Assembly (NCBI GenBank): GCA_963920575.1
Contig: OY986964.1
Coordinates: forward strand, 30,470,972 to 30,534,971
Source of the DNA: Narthecium ossifragum
Lineage: Eukaryota > Streptophyta > Magnoliopsida > Dioscoreales > Nartheciaceae
Reading direction: 5' to 3'
Length of the DNA stretch: 64,000 nt
Part shown: positions 22,811 through 34,668 of the stretch, one piece after another
How positions within the stretch are numbered: position 1 is the first letter of the stretch
Layout: each line of letters starts with the position of its first letter
Notes under the pieces: model-generated
The model's input: the letters and a program-made list of their open reading frames with translations, nothing else
Database searches by the model: none
Told to the model about the DNA's origin: nothing
Made by a program: the position numbers and the translations under genes

Positions 22811-24390
22811 ACACGTAAGTTCACAACTCTAATTTCAAGATAGTACATTAATCTTAATATAAGCATGTGTCAAACGGAAGAGTAAATTAATTTTAAAAAG
22901 ATCATACATCCCTCTGCCTATATAAAAGGAGAATATTTAAATCACTTCCAAACATCTCTACACTAGGACATCTCCTCCCCCATCGATTAACACCCAAAAG
23001 ATTGAAGAAAAATCTGTAATCACTTAAAATAGATCATTTTTTTAGCTACAACCTCACACTTTCCATACTGAGAATACGTCCAACCTAAAAGCTATAAACA
23101 CAGATTCAGGAACTATGAATTTCCAATAAAGGCCAAACCTAGTTCTAAGCACAATTATTTTACTAATTGAACTATAAGTGCAACATACACTTCTGAAATG
23201 TTAATTTTCTTTTTAAGTATCTCATAAAACATAAGAGGATAGAAGAATAAGAACACCTGCTTGTGCTACTTTAACTTTCTCATCATTAGTGTAAATCGAG
23301 CTTCCTCAAAAAAAGGACCATTACTCTAACGATACCTCAACTACCAAGTTATTAGTTCTCTCTATCTTCTTTGCCACACCTAATAATGGATTGTTCTTAT
23401 GGAAATAGCAACCTTTCCATAAATAAAGAAGAGTACGCAGTGGAAAAACTTTCCATGTTATTTTCGAGCTATAAATGATAAATCATCTGCAACACACTCT
23501 GGCTAAACTAGTTTTCTAATGATTATCACTGACATCACGATCTTTGGTAGACAAGTAAAAGAAGGCAAGCTACTCGTTTTCGTTACTCAAAATATTCCTC
23601 AATTTTCCACTGAAAATCCAAGGAACTTAATTAAAAAGAATTTCACATGCCTTTGTCAAAAAGGAAACACATGTAAAAAAGTCCTGTTCAACCTACTTAG
23701 CAGACTTGACAATGATGAAGTAGAAACCAAGAAGTGGAAGAGGAAAAATCATTGATCTGGCGTTGACATAAATGCTTACAAAAAAACAAATATATTGACC
23801 ACGTCCAACTAATTAGATATCAACCTAGAGTTCATAAAGATCGTCACTGAGTAGACAAGTGTAATCGACACATCAAAATGGAAGAAACAAATAAAACAAC
23901 CTGAACTGAGATAGAGACTTGCCTGTCTGAACACGATTTTTTTGCTGTTGATATTTCTTTAGAATTATTCGACCTGTTTCTTAAATGTCATGGGCATCTT
24001 ATACTGTAAGCTTTAAGAGATTAGATGAGAAATAGAGTAGTCGATAAGTGAGTACTATTTTACCCTTGGGAATCTCAAGTACTGATGAGGTGCGAATTTG
24101 AAACTTTTATTGTTCGGCTGCAAGCCACCTACTAGATTATGACTCAATGCTCAAGCCTAAAATTCGAGTGCTAGGTAGAGAGAGTATAATCAATGAGAAG
24201 CTAGCAGTTGCCACAACCACAATTAGCACCAAGCTATACTATTAGAAGAGGATCCTGTTTCACCATGTTTGGTGCGTGGCCAGAAAATACCTAGAGAAAA
24301 TGAAGGGGAGGAAATATAGTATCAAGATTGCTTAAATTTTTCTGCCCAGGAGGCTTAGCGAGTTTAATAGCAAAAAAAGCAAGACTTGCG
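22811..24390. other. Intergenic, no gene recognised
   Basis: AT-rich DNA downstream of the heat-stress factor gene. The open frame at 23519-23755 has no recognisable motif and no supporting context. Confidence 0.45.
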
Positions 24391-24406
24391 AGGCGGTGGC
24401 CCAACT

Positions 24407-24559
24407 TTTTGTTGTTTTTTTTATTAGTTGAGCCTTTTACCCTGGCTTAGGGAGGCAAATGCCCTACATTTCCAATAAAGTTGGGGGCTTGAGGTTTAGA
24501 AACCAAGACAAACCCATGACCACCATCGGGTACTACCCCTTGACCAACTTAAGGGCTGT
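24407..24559 (-). mobile_element. SINE, copy 1
   Basis: Read on the minus strand, it has a tRNA-like head with box A-like (GGTCAAGGGGTAGTACC) and box B-like (GGGTTTGTCTTGG) sequences, a body CAAGCCCCCAACTTTATTGG, and the tail GGCTCAACTAATAAAAAAAA. It is flanked by a roughly 16 bp direct repeat with two mismatches (24391-24406 and 24560-24575). The tail equals the 3' end of the LINE at 6342-6635. Confidence 0.75.
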
Positions 24560-24641
24560 AGGAGGTGCCCCAACTAAAACCCTTTCTTCATGATGCTTCA
24601 TTTTTATTCTCCCCACCAAAACAGACGAAGATTATCACACC

Positions 24642-24853
24642 CATGGATTGTCGTCCCGGTGGCACGCGCCGTGCCGGCAGCCAACTGGCACGGATGTGTG
24701 CCGGACCGGCACGTCCCTGTGCCATTCTCCTTTTTCTTCCTCCTCCTCCTCCTTCTTCTTGGCACGGTACAGGGGGGTTTCGATGCTGCTAACCCCATGG
24801 CACGGTACGTACCGAGCGGCACGCATAGTGTCGGACCGGCACGGAAATCCATG
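24642..24853. mobile_element. hAT-type MITE, 212 bp
   Basis: The termini CATGGATT...AATCCATG are flanked by an exact 8 bp duplication ATCACACC (24634-24641 and 24854-24861). The interior repeats the word CGGCACG in both orientations around a pyrimidine-rich CTCCTCC stretch. Non-coding. Confidence 0.75.
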
Positions 24854-24861
24854 ATCACACC

Positions 24862-25966
24862 TATCTTCTTTTCCTTGTTTCTTTTTCCTGCTATTCTTAG
24901 TTTCTCTTAAATTCTATAGAGCATTCCAAAACAGGGGCACTATCAATTAAAGAAACTAGCTGCGCACTGATTCACCAAAGAAGAGGTAAACGACTCATAG
25001 TCTTCTAAAGTTGAGAATGACAATCTTAGGCCAGTGTTAGAACAGTAAATAGCATGGCGTATTCCTTCAAACAATGAATGGCTAAGGAAATGAATGCAAC
25101 CACATCAACTTTTTAACAGCAGACTTCCTTTTTAACCTTCTAACAGTACGAAATTCTAGCGAGTGACTAGTTAAACATTTTCTCCCTTTTTTGTTTCGAT
25201 TATCCCACAAGTAACTATTTTGATCTTCATCTTGTACTAAGATGTCCTTTCTTCAGAATAGAAAAAGAAAACACCCCTGGCACTGCATGTGCTTAAGAGA
25301 TGAAAGCAAAATGACTCTTCCCCAAAAGCTATATCCAGAACATCATAGTTGACGGATGAACCTCAGAGGCTTAGAAAAGCAAGTAGTGGAGCCTTCCTTT
25401 GCATCATAAACTGAACCCCAACAAAGTACCTACGAGAGGATGTGGATGGAAACAATGCTTTGCACGCAGAAAACTGCTTTGGTAAATCTTTCTTAATTTG
25501 ATGTTCATTCCAAAATTAAATGCCAACAATACCTGCTTATGTTTTCTCATCCTACATAATGACTTCTAGACACGAGGAACTAACCAAGTTAATCTACAGC
25601 GAGAACATTACTATGCCAAACCAGATAGTTTCTGATTTGCAAATCTATGATAAGAATGGAAAAGGTGTAAGCATACAAGACATCAGTGCATGATACTATT
25701 TATTATGTACAGAAATAACTCTACAAATTACAGGAAATTAAAACAACTTGCAGTAGGACTCATTCCCCCCATGCCAAACTCAGCTTTAGAAAAATGAACA
25801 TATATCTAAAACTTATGAAATGAGAACATAACCGACTATGCGTCTGAAAGGATGTTACCTGCAGTTCTTGAACACAAAAAGAAGATCCCAAAATTTCAGT
25901 TCAGAGAAATCTGCAATGCTAATAAGGTCAATTTGACTACGATAATGGCTTTTTTTGTCATCCATT
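24862..25966. other. 3' flank/UTR of the heat-stress factor gene
   Basis: AT-rich. The 3' UTR of the minus-strand HSF gene must lie at its right end. I see no other gene, and no polyadenylation site can be fixed from sequence alone. Confidence 0.45.
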
Positions 25967-28852
25967 TCACACAACAGGATGTTGTCCTTCCATCTGTTCG
26001 TTAGGCTGCCCCAAATCTTTCGCTGTCGCCATTTCAATTAGCTGCTCTGGCAAATTGAAGTCAATGGCAATATTTGAATTGTCCAGCATACAAGGCTCAT
26101 CTTGTCCATTAACTTCCAGCATTGGTGTGGCTAAATATTCCATAATATCTGATAAATCTGTTGGAAGTAGGTCCCCTTCTGGAAAAGACTGGTTCAGCCC
26201 TAGGGACATGTCATCAACATCTGTGCACAGATCATTGATTCCATCTGATATATGATCCATACCACCTAACATATCAGGACTCGATACTGGTGTGAGAACT
26301 TGCTTCAAGGACTCAGCTGTGACGGGGTGATACTTTACTATCTGACCTTCAGAAGAAGCATTCAAATCATCGACAATGCCCTGTTCCATAACTAGAAGCC
26401 TTCTTTTCTTGTTCATTTCGGCCATGCGCCTTTTGCTCTCATTGTTCACCAGCTCGGTAAAAAGGCTAGGACGCTCCACAACCATTGCCAAAAATGACAT
26501 CATCTGCTGCTGATTCTGTTCCATTCTTTGTAGACGCTGTCTCAAGGTATTCAATTGACTGTCAGTATTCTGTTGGTGCTGCCTAAGTTTTACCAACTCC
26601 TGCATAAGCAGGTCCTTGTCCCTCTTGAGCATTTCAACTTCCTCCTCATGTCCAAACTTTCCAACCTCAACACATGCATTCACGGATGCTTTTTGGCCTT
26701 GAGAATTCTGCGGTTGAGCATGGTTTTGAGAGGGTTTCCTCCTGACAATTTTCTTCAGTAAGTGCTTTTGACCCCTTAGAAACCCCTCATTGGCAAACTC
26801 CCATCGATCAGGGTCAACTTTGCGGAAACCCTTAAGACCAATAGACTCTTATCAGACAGAGAAAGAATATCCTTCTGTTCCGCAAAATACAAAGACGAAA
26901 AAAGCAACGATACCAAGGAAATCTGCCCTGGTTACATCTACCAGTTGCAGATTCTACCAAAAAGAAGGTGCTTGATGGAAAAGAAATTGTCCAAGATGAC
27001 GTGTCTTTTGTACCTTAGAAGCCATGAAAGCTATACTGATATGAAATGGATTCAAGTTATTTAGAAGCATCATTATGGATAGATCAGTTTTTAGGCTCCA
27101 TTTTGTCAAACGTCACTATAGTTCTATTCAGGGAAATTCACCTGTAAAAGAACTTCTCTAACAAGCATATTACATCAAACATACGGCTAAAAAAACCAAA
27201 TACTAATCTCACTCTCAACATGATTTAACAAAGAACTACAATGCATTGCCATTTTCAATATACCATAGTGGTTACCAATAATTCACCTGTAAAAGAACTT
27301 CTCTAACAAGCATTTTGCATCAAACATACGGCTAAAAAAACCAAATACTAATCTCACTCTCAACATGATTTAACAAAGAACTACAATGCATTACCATTTT
27401 CAATATACCATAGTGGTTACCAATAATTAAGTTTGTATCCAAAGTGCACCTAATTCTCACTTATAAACAATATACAGACAACCGAAAATAACTGACATTG
27501 AAATACTCTAACCATGTTCGCACCGTCAGATCAGCTTGTATTAGTTGTTCTAAACACAACATGTACCATACTGAAGTACATGTTTCCACAAGACAATTGA
27601 CCTATAAACTACTGAGTTTACGTTAGGCATCAATAAAGTGAAAATCAGGCATATCACATGAATATGCCGGCAACTAACACCTTTCAACAGTCCTGGGCTT
27701 ATATAAACCACAGTCCACACAATTGCAACCTAGCAGTTACCAAACTAATTACCATCTAACCATGTTCACTTAAACAGCCATATCGACCAAGACGATTCAG
27801 GCCACAGTTCAATCAGAAGAGGCCAAAGAGACACAACTAGCATGAAAATTGGTTATATTTACTGATCAATAACTGTCCGAATTCAAATATAATGGGTTCA
27901 ATCCAGGACTATCATAAACCTAATTTAATTAGCAGAAGAGGAGAGTTTTATATTGTTATCACAATAAAACTAGCTAATAGGACTCACTTTGACCCTTGGG
28001 AGTAGGTGACCCATTCCCGGTCTTTATTTCTATTGCATTCTATCTCATCATATCACATTCTATTCTACGATATCTCAGAATCACTCGTCCTCGGCGTAGA
28101 TCCAGGATAATCCCTTGTAAATAGCCCCAGGACTATTTACAACTAGTCAACTAAGAACTCTCAGATGATGCGCTAGAAGGGCATCAAAGATGCAGTCATC
28201 GATTCTCCCAACAGGCTACAGTCACCGCCAGCAAGCATATTAGTGACGAGGAACACATTTCTGCTAAGCTACTAATACTTTGTATACTTGTACTTGCTCT
28301 GCTATTCTACAAGCCTGGCTGAGGAAGCGTTACGGGGAGTAAACACAAATATGCTGACATTGCCTAAGGCAAAAACTATAGGATTTCCTAAATTGACAAC
28401 CCACCACTCCCATCTTTTCTAGCAAATTTGTAACCATGATACATGCAAGAACGCACCAACTCACAACCCGATATAAACAATGCAAGTCACTCGATTCGAT
28501 CAAAATACTACAGAAAATCAAAAAACGCATACAATCCACGGGAGATCTGTTAAGATATTGGAATAAGATTAAACATATCAATGAGGTCGGTTTATCTCAC
28601 GTAGGTGTTAAGCTGCCGAACGAAGCTGGAGAAGTTATTGTGCTTGAAGTATTTGGGGAGGAGGTCCCGAGCGAACTCGGGGGGCTTCCACACCACGAAG
28701 CTGTTGTTGTCTGCACCCCACGACACGACCGCGTCCGTCCCAGGGTCGTCCACCATCTCGTAGCACTTCATCAGGAACGCCGGCACCACCGGCGGCTGCG
28801 GCACCGCCCGGCCGCCACCGCCGCTAGCGGCGGGCTCCTTCTCCGCGTCCAT
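25967..28852 (-). CDS. HSFA1: Heat stress transcription factor, class A (HSFA1-like)
   Basis: Two coding exons: 28852-28601 (84 codons) and 26830-25967 (287 residues plus stop), 371 residues in all. The intron (26831-28600) has GT...AG ends and interrupts the DNA-binding domain between LNTY and GFRKVD, the conserved plant Hsf position. The DBD spans about 20-115 ([40 protein letters not shown]). HR-A/B at about 145-201 has the class-A insertion ([20 protein letters not shown]). A nuclear signal KKRR follows at 225-228. [17 protein letters not shown] is typical of the A1 clade. It would bind heat-shock elements as a trimer in the nucleus. Oddly, no Trp occurs C-terminal to the DBD, so the usual AHA activation motif is absent or degenerate, and the protein is shorter than the usual A1 length of about 480-510. 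The start was chosen at MDAEKE; the upstream in-frame Met at 28945 lacks Hsf-like sequence. Confidence 0.9.
27135..27424. repeat. 145 bp tandem duplication in the HSF intron
   Basis: Two head-to-tail copies, 27135-27279 and 27280-27424, both starting AATTCACCTGTAAAAGAACT and differing at only a few bases, which points to a recent duplication. They lie away from the splice sites. Confidence 0.92.
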
Positions 28853-30139
28853 CTCGAAGGAGACGGGATCGTATAGAAACGCCCACCCTAGCCTAATCGG
28901 CCAATCGGAGAGGAGAGGATAATGACGGAACGGGTACACTGGCATCCAGAGAGTATAAGTTGCCCCGCAGAGGAGATTATTTTACATAACAACGTGGCAA
29001 AAATCTAGCGGAAGCATATGATGGTTTACCTCATATGAATTTTATTCTCAGATTTCTTTATTTTTTTTCTCTATCATTTGGGCTTTTCCTCAATCTTGGG
29101 GTATTACCAACATAAATGAGTCAAATTTAGGTGATATTATTAGCCTGGGATTTCTGGATGACTGAATCTTGTAAAAATCAACAAAATCAATAAGCATAAT
29201 TTGTCATCTTCATATGCTGACAACGTTGATAAAAAAAAAAAAACATTGAACCCAGGGACACCAATCCATCCAATGAGGAATGAACAAGGGCTGAACTTTC
29301 TTTCCTTGGGTGTCAGTCAGGCAGGTCATGTCACCAAAGCATATTATTAGCCTTACTGTCTCCTCACATCACCTCCCATTCGAGTACATCCAGATCAGAC
29401 GAGAAGGTGTGAATTTCAAGTCTACATCTCTTTTATCGTCACCGACGCAAAAGCTACAGTTGATTATAGGGATCAAGTCCATATGTATCATCACCAAACG
29501 TCATGATCAGAAACAGCGGGACCATCGAGACGTGAACTTTTGATAGTTCAACGAAGCTATGAAATAATAGGAGGATTCAAAGATTCAACCTCAACCAGAA
29601 ACCTTTTTTTCTGCCGCAAAACTGAAACCACTCCTAAGCCCAGGGACGGCACATTGACAGTAATAGATGAGAATAAAAACCCTCAGTGGCAATAACACAA
29701 ATGAGAAAACCGATCACAAGTAATAGCTCTTGTATGTTAGAATTCACGGTTTGCCAATCCCATGTCACGTAGCTCCCAAAGTGACTTGCTCTCCTTTGCC
29801 ACATCTTCCTTTATCGCTTTCTGGATCCGTTTCACTACAAAAAAAAAAAAAAAAAGTACTAAAAATGACACATAAAAAGCCCAGTGATGTTAATAACATT
29901 GGAGGTAAACTTAAGAAAGCAATAGATGTCGACCTGAAAAGCCAGGATGAGAGGTATAAAGAATTTTCCCCTGTCATTTGGGTTAGGGCCTTCAATTAAC
30001 TTCTGATCAACCGTTACAGGTTTGCTCCCATTACCAATCACATCTGTGATTACTTTCACCAAGTTTGGAATCCATGCTGTTCCATACAACAATTATGTTA
30101 GGAATTGAAGAGTCCTCGGAAATATTTTGCTCAAGTCAA
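28853..30139. other. Upstream region of the HSF gene
   Basis: 5' flank of the minus-strand HSF gene. There is a poly-A run at 29837-29855. I could not identify a convincing TATA box or a clean heat-shock element (three alternating GAA/TTC blocks). No other gene is seen. Confidence 0.4.
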
Positions 30140-30173
30140 GGAAAAGTGGAAAAGTGGAAAAGTGGAAAAGTGG
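30140..30173. repeat. 8 bp minisatellite GGAAAAGT x4
   Basis: Four tandem GGAAAAGT units. The flanking words CTCAAGTCAAG and GAAATATTTTGCTC recur about 150 bp downstream, so a larger local duplication is likely. Confidence 0.85.
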
Positions 30174-30410
30174 TTGTAGTCAAAGTTCATGAGATTAATG
30201 CTGGAAAAGTGGAAAGTGTACGTAAGAAAACAGTCATAGATAAAACTACCGGGTTAGAACATGACACACTTTCCAATTGAAGCGGACACTCAAGTCAAGC
30301 TAAGGAAATATTTTGCTCTTGAGCTTTCTCTAGTGCTTAGACCTCAAAAATAGATAAGGAGCGAAAGTCAAGAAGCTATGAAAACAAAACATAAGCACAT
30401 AGCGTACTTT

Positions 30411-31545
30411 CAGCCCCCCTTGGCAACCGGGGTAAGAAACGGGTTTAAGGCCCTTTGCCTCCATTCTTATTCCCAGACGTTAGGTTAAGTTTTTGGGGTA
30501 GAGGGGTTAAATTCAAAAATAGGGTTAAACTTCTCTCTCATTTACATTTATTAAATATATTTTAATATTATTTTAATGATGTCAATATATAAAGAATGAT
30601 AAAATAATATTTTTTTTACATGATGTGGATCAATCATGGTATAACACGTGGCACGTGGGACCCACCTATATTAATATTTTTATTATAATAATATATTATT
30701 GATATTATTTAATACACTACGCATAGAAATTTTTTTTTTACGCCCTTAGACTTTTTTATGCGCTTCTAAAAATACATTCAAATATTTTTATGATGTTATA
30801 AAAATGTTTACGTGCGTAGTAACATTTTTTGTGCGTGTTTCTTTTTCTACGTGCAAATATTTTTAAGAACCCATAAACATTTTTTGTATGTGTTTTTATG
30901 AGCGTATAAAAACTTTTGCGCACGCATAATATTTTTTTTTATATGCGTACTGTATTAAATAATAGTATTCATATGTTATTATAATAAAATATTAATATAA
31001 GTGGGTCCACATGCCACATGTCATATCATGATTGGTCTACATCATGCTAAAAATATTTTATTTTATATTATTTTAATAAAAAATATTAAAAATATTATTA
31101 TATTAATATAAGTGGGTCTGCATAGGGATGCATTGATGTGTACAAACATTATTTTATATTATTTTAATAATAAATATTAAAAATATTATTATTATATTAA
31201 TATAAGTAGGTCCGCGTGGGGATGCATTGATACAATATTATATATTTTATAATATTATGTATTTTATACACTTTATGTACAAACATTTTAATTAACTTAA
31301 TAATTAATTTAAATATTATAATCTTAACCCACTATGTTACCAATTATTATAATATTATATATTATATATTATATACACTTTATAATTTTTACCTTTATCC
31401 CAAGCTTAACTCATTAACTTACCCATATTTCTAAGTCAAATGTCAAAAGTGGGTTAAGTTTACTCCCATTTTTTATCCTTACTTTTTTACCCCTAACCTT
31501 ATTAATCCTATTCCACCTTAACTCCGAACCAAACAGGGGCTGAAC
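30411..31545. mobile_element. Foldback/MITE-like element, superfamily A, copy 2
   Basis: Left end CAGCCCCCCTTGG, right end the inverse of TTCAGCCCCTGTTTGG. The AT-rich core contains several copies of the module ATATTAATATAAGTGGGTCC ... ATGATTGGTCTACATCATGC in both orientations, and a tandem stretch around GGGATGCATTGAT (31120-31230). Non-coding. The target duplication is unclear. Confidence 0.6.
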
Positions 31546-32429
31546 TAAACCCAGGATAAAGAACTGGGCTGTTCATCAGTGCCAAATCTCCGAGACTAGG
31601 TCCATCCCTGCTTTGATTCCTGTGCCTTTTCGGCCTTCTTCAGCAAAAACATATTACCTAGCCTTAACTACATGAATATTAGGAAGCTGCTGTCATGAAG
31701 CAAACTTGGTAGCTTGGATCCCACGACTAGAAGAAGCCACTGATCATGAAAAGCACATCAGTATAGACTTTCGTTGCAACCTGAGTTACTAATACACATA
31801 TCTCTGTGGCTTCCATGACCAAAAAGCCTGAGAAACACTTCAGTTAAAGAACAAGCTCATTCTACATTCAGAATATTGAGATAGTACAACCCCAAACCCC
31901 GAGAAAGGCAACTTAAAAGTGTTTCTTCACAACTTCCGTGTACCAGTTGATTTCAAATTGACTTGGTAAATAAGAATAAACAGCCACCTAAATGCTCTCC
32001 CTCGATTTCCATTGAATCCTGCAATGCTATTTGGAGATATAATATGGTTCAAAGGGGTCATGTATATAGGAATTTGGTTCAAAGAGTTGTTAAAGAGTAA
32101 AAAATGCTGAGTTTTCTATACCGACACTCTCTCATTACATGGGATGATTCTTGAAGTATTTCGACAAAGACTGAAAGAGCTAAAATTTCATTTCTCACAT
32201 TCATTTTTAGATTAAAAGTCAACGTAGAATTTGAAGTTTATTAATGCGTTTGGTTGCACCGGAATGTTCACCCGTTCCACCGTTTGGCTGGATATGGATC
32301 GTTCCATCCATTCTGACAATATCGAATGGGAGCAGACGCCGCCGTTCCAATATGTGGAACGAGTAAATAGTGTCTTCGTAGTGAGAGAAATTAAGCGTCT
32401 TCGATCGAGTAGATAGATAGGAAGGAGTA

Positions 32430-32464
<35 letters not shown>

Positions 32465-32545
32465 TAGTAGGAATCCATGCCCCTGGCACGGTTGGGCACA
32501 GTTCTTTCTCTCACACCTCCCTCGACCCCTTCCTATTGATAAGAG
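31546..32545. other. Intergenic; (TA)n microsatellite at its right end
   Basis: No coding sequence supported. A (TA)n tract lies at about 32437-32464. The last 8 bp (32538-32545, GATAAGAG) are the target duplication of the next element. Confidence 0.5.
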
Positions 32546-32820
32546 CAGTGGCGGAACCAGGGGCGAGGGGAACGGCCGCCCCCCCTGGCGACGCCGGAAC
32601 CCCCACCCCAACCCCTAACCCTTCACTTCCTCGGCTCCTCCACGCCCCTTCGACCCCCCCCCCCCTCGCGCCCACCCCTTCACCACCTCCACGCGGCGAC
32701 GTCCCTTTGCCTCCTACATGCGGACAACGCCCCTTCGCCTCCTCTCCTTCCTTTATGAATGGGCTTATGGGCACGACCCGTCGACCCTCCCCCCTCCCCC
32801 CTCTCCGGCTCTTTGGCCCT

Positions 32821-34260
32821 TGATGAGTCACTAAATATTCGTAATTAGACCCCTTAATTTACCTTTGTTAGGCCTAGAGTGTTTGTATTTGATAGTTTGT
32901 TAGTTGATTTCAGGTTTAATCATGCTTTGAGAAGAAATGCAAGAAATTCGGTTAATATGCTGAAATACACTGCTCTGTCGACTGTTAGCACAATATTCAC
33001 CAGAAATTATCCTTATGTCCAAATATTCTGAAATTTGAATGACATCTGGAACACATCAAGACGTACAACTTTTATGTTGGAAACTTTTGGAGATTCTTGA
33101 TGGATTGATAGCAGTTTCGAAGAAGATGAAGATATTTAGCTGCTGAAAGACTGGTCCATCGACGCCCGGAAGAATATTCGCCACATATTCTAGATAAGTC
33201 CAAATATTGCAAACTCTTCGTGAGAGGTTAGAAGACTTCCAAATCTACATCTTTTGTGTTGGACTCATTCTCAAATTCCAAACCGGTTGAGCCCAGTCGC
33301 GACCAGAAGAAGCTGTCAGGGTTGAACCAGGAATTCCGAGTTGTACTAGAGGTCCAACTCAACTTAGCCATAACCCTAATTCCGGGATTAAGGGTTATTA
33401 TTATAAAAAGGGGTTATTCCAGTAAAACTTCGGATCTTTTTGTCAATCTTTGGAGGAGGAAGAAGAAGGAGAGTATGTGGATGGTGACAGCTTCATACTC
33501 CAACTCGATGGCTTTCATCCAAAAGATGAGTTGCTAGTTATTGTACTTAGGATTATTCATGAAACCCTAGCATAACTTTCTATCTTCTTTGGTTTGAATC
33601 TTGTATTCTTCTCAAGACATGATCCTATGAATTTGCTTTTATTGTTAATAGATTTAAGGGAACAGAGTTTCTTGACGTATTTTCAGTCCTACATGATTTC
33701 TGTGATTGATTGTAGAGATTCATAGGATAGTTTTCATGTGGTTTTTGGTTTACCTTTGAGATAGTCTATGCTACGTGAAGATAAGTCATGCTAAGGTCAT
33801 TAGGAGTAGAATAATTTAATGTAATCGTAGGACCAAAGATGATTTATGCTAAACAAAGATAGATTATGCCGTTGGAAACATAAACCTTATTTTAGGGATT
33901 CATGTGAGCTTGTAGCCATATGATCCATAATGTTGAGAGAAGAGAACAAGAGGATAACTAGAGAAGATTGAAGGCGAAACTAGGGCGGATTGAGTAATTC
34001 CTAAGTCACTTATCCATTGATTCAAATCGATTAACTTTTTATCTCTTTTATTTATTAGTTATATAACTCTATTCTATCTTTGATTCTTTTCTTTAGTTTT
34101 AGGGTTTCGAGAATTGATTTCAGTTTCCAACGTTTTCCCTGTGGATCGACTCCCGACTTCACCGCTATTTCTACCTAGTAGTTTAGTGATTGAATAAGGA
34201 TATAAATTTAATATTTGATTGAGTTTACAACGTTTTAACGACGGCGTTTGTGAGCGATCA
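32821..34260 (+). repeat. 5' LTR
   Basis: TG...CA ends, 1440 bp, aligned end to end with 38525-39964. Preceded by GCCCT at 32816-32820. Confidence 0.95.
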
Positions 34261-34265
34261 ATTTT

Positions 34266-34283
34266 TGGCGCCGTTGCCGGGGA
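34266..34283 (+). other. Primer binding site (tRNA-Asp type)
   Basis: TGGCGCCGTTGCCGGGGA, 5 bp after the 5' LTR. It is complementary to the 3' end of plant tRNA-Asp with one mismatch, the primer used by Athila/Tat-type elements. Confidence 0.85.
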
Positions 34284-34465
34284 ATTCGACGGTTAATTGA
34301 TTGATTTTCGCTTGACTCTTTTTCTTTGCTTAGTTAGGCTTTTATCTTTCTTATTTCCCCCTTTCTTTATTTTACACTTTTTAGGAATTTCTGACAATTT
34401 TTCTGATTCTTACAGCTACTAAATTTGAGTTTCTCGGACTTGGACCTGCAACCAGTCGCCAAGAG

Positions 34466-34494
34466 CGATCGGTCGGACACGGGAGCGACCGATC
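34466..34494. repeat. GATCGGTC/GACCGATC dyad downstream of the primer site
   Basis: CGATCGGTCG and, 21 bp on, CGACCGATCG: mutually inverted, separated by GACACGGGAG. Spacing and sequence resemble the GATCGATC dyads of the LTR units, but here each member is not itself a perfect palindrome. Confidence 0.7.
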
Positions 34495-34668
34495 GAAACA
34501 GCATAATCAGGTAAGCTTGTTCTAAACTCCGAGTTATTTTATCTAGCTGTTTGAGTTGCTTCTGCAAGTCGCACAAAAGCACGTATCAGCGACAGTCGTC
34601 TCTTGGACTAGCCCACTGTTTGTATTTCTTATCTTTGGTGTGGTCCTTATTTATATGATCTTGCATGC

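Noticed and set aside
28853..28945. In-frame upstream start of the HSF gene
   Set aside because: The extra residues resemble no Hsf; the acidic, Gly-rich MDAEKE start fits the class better.
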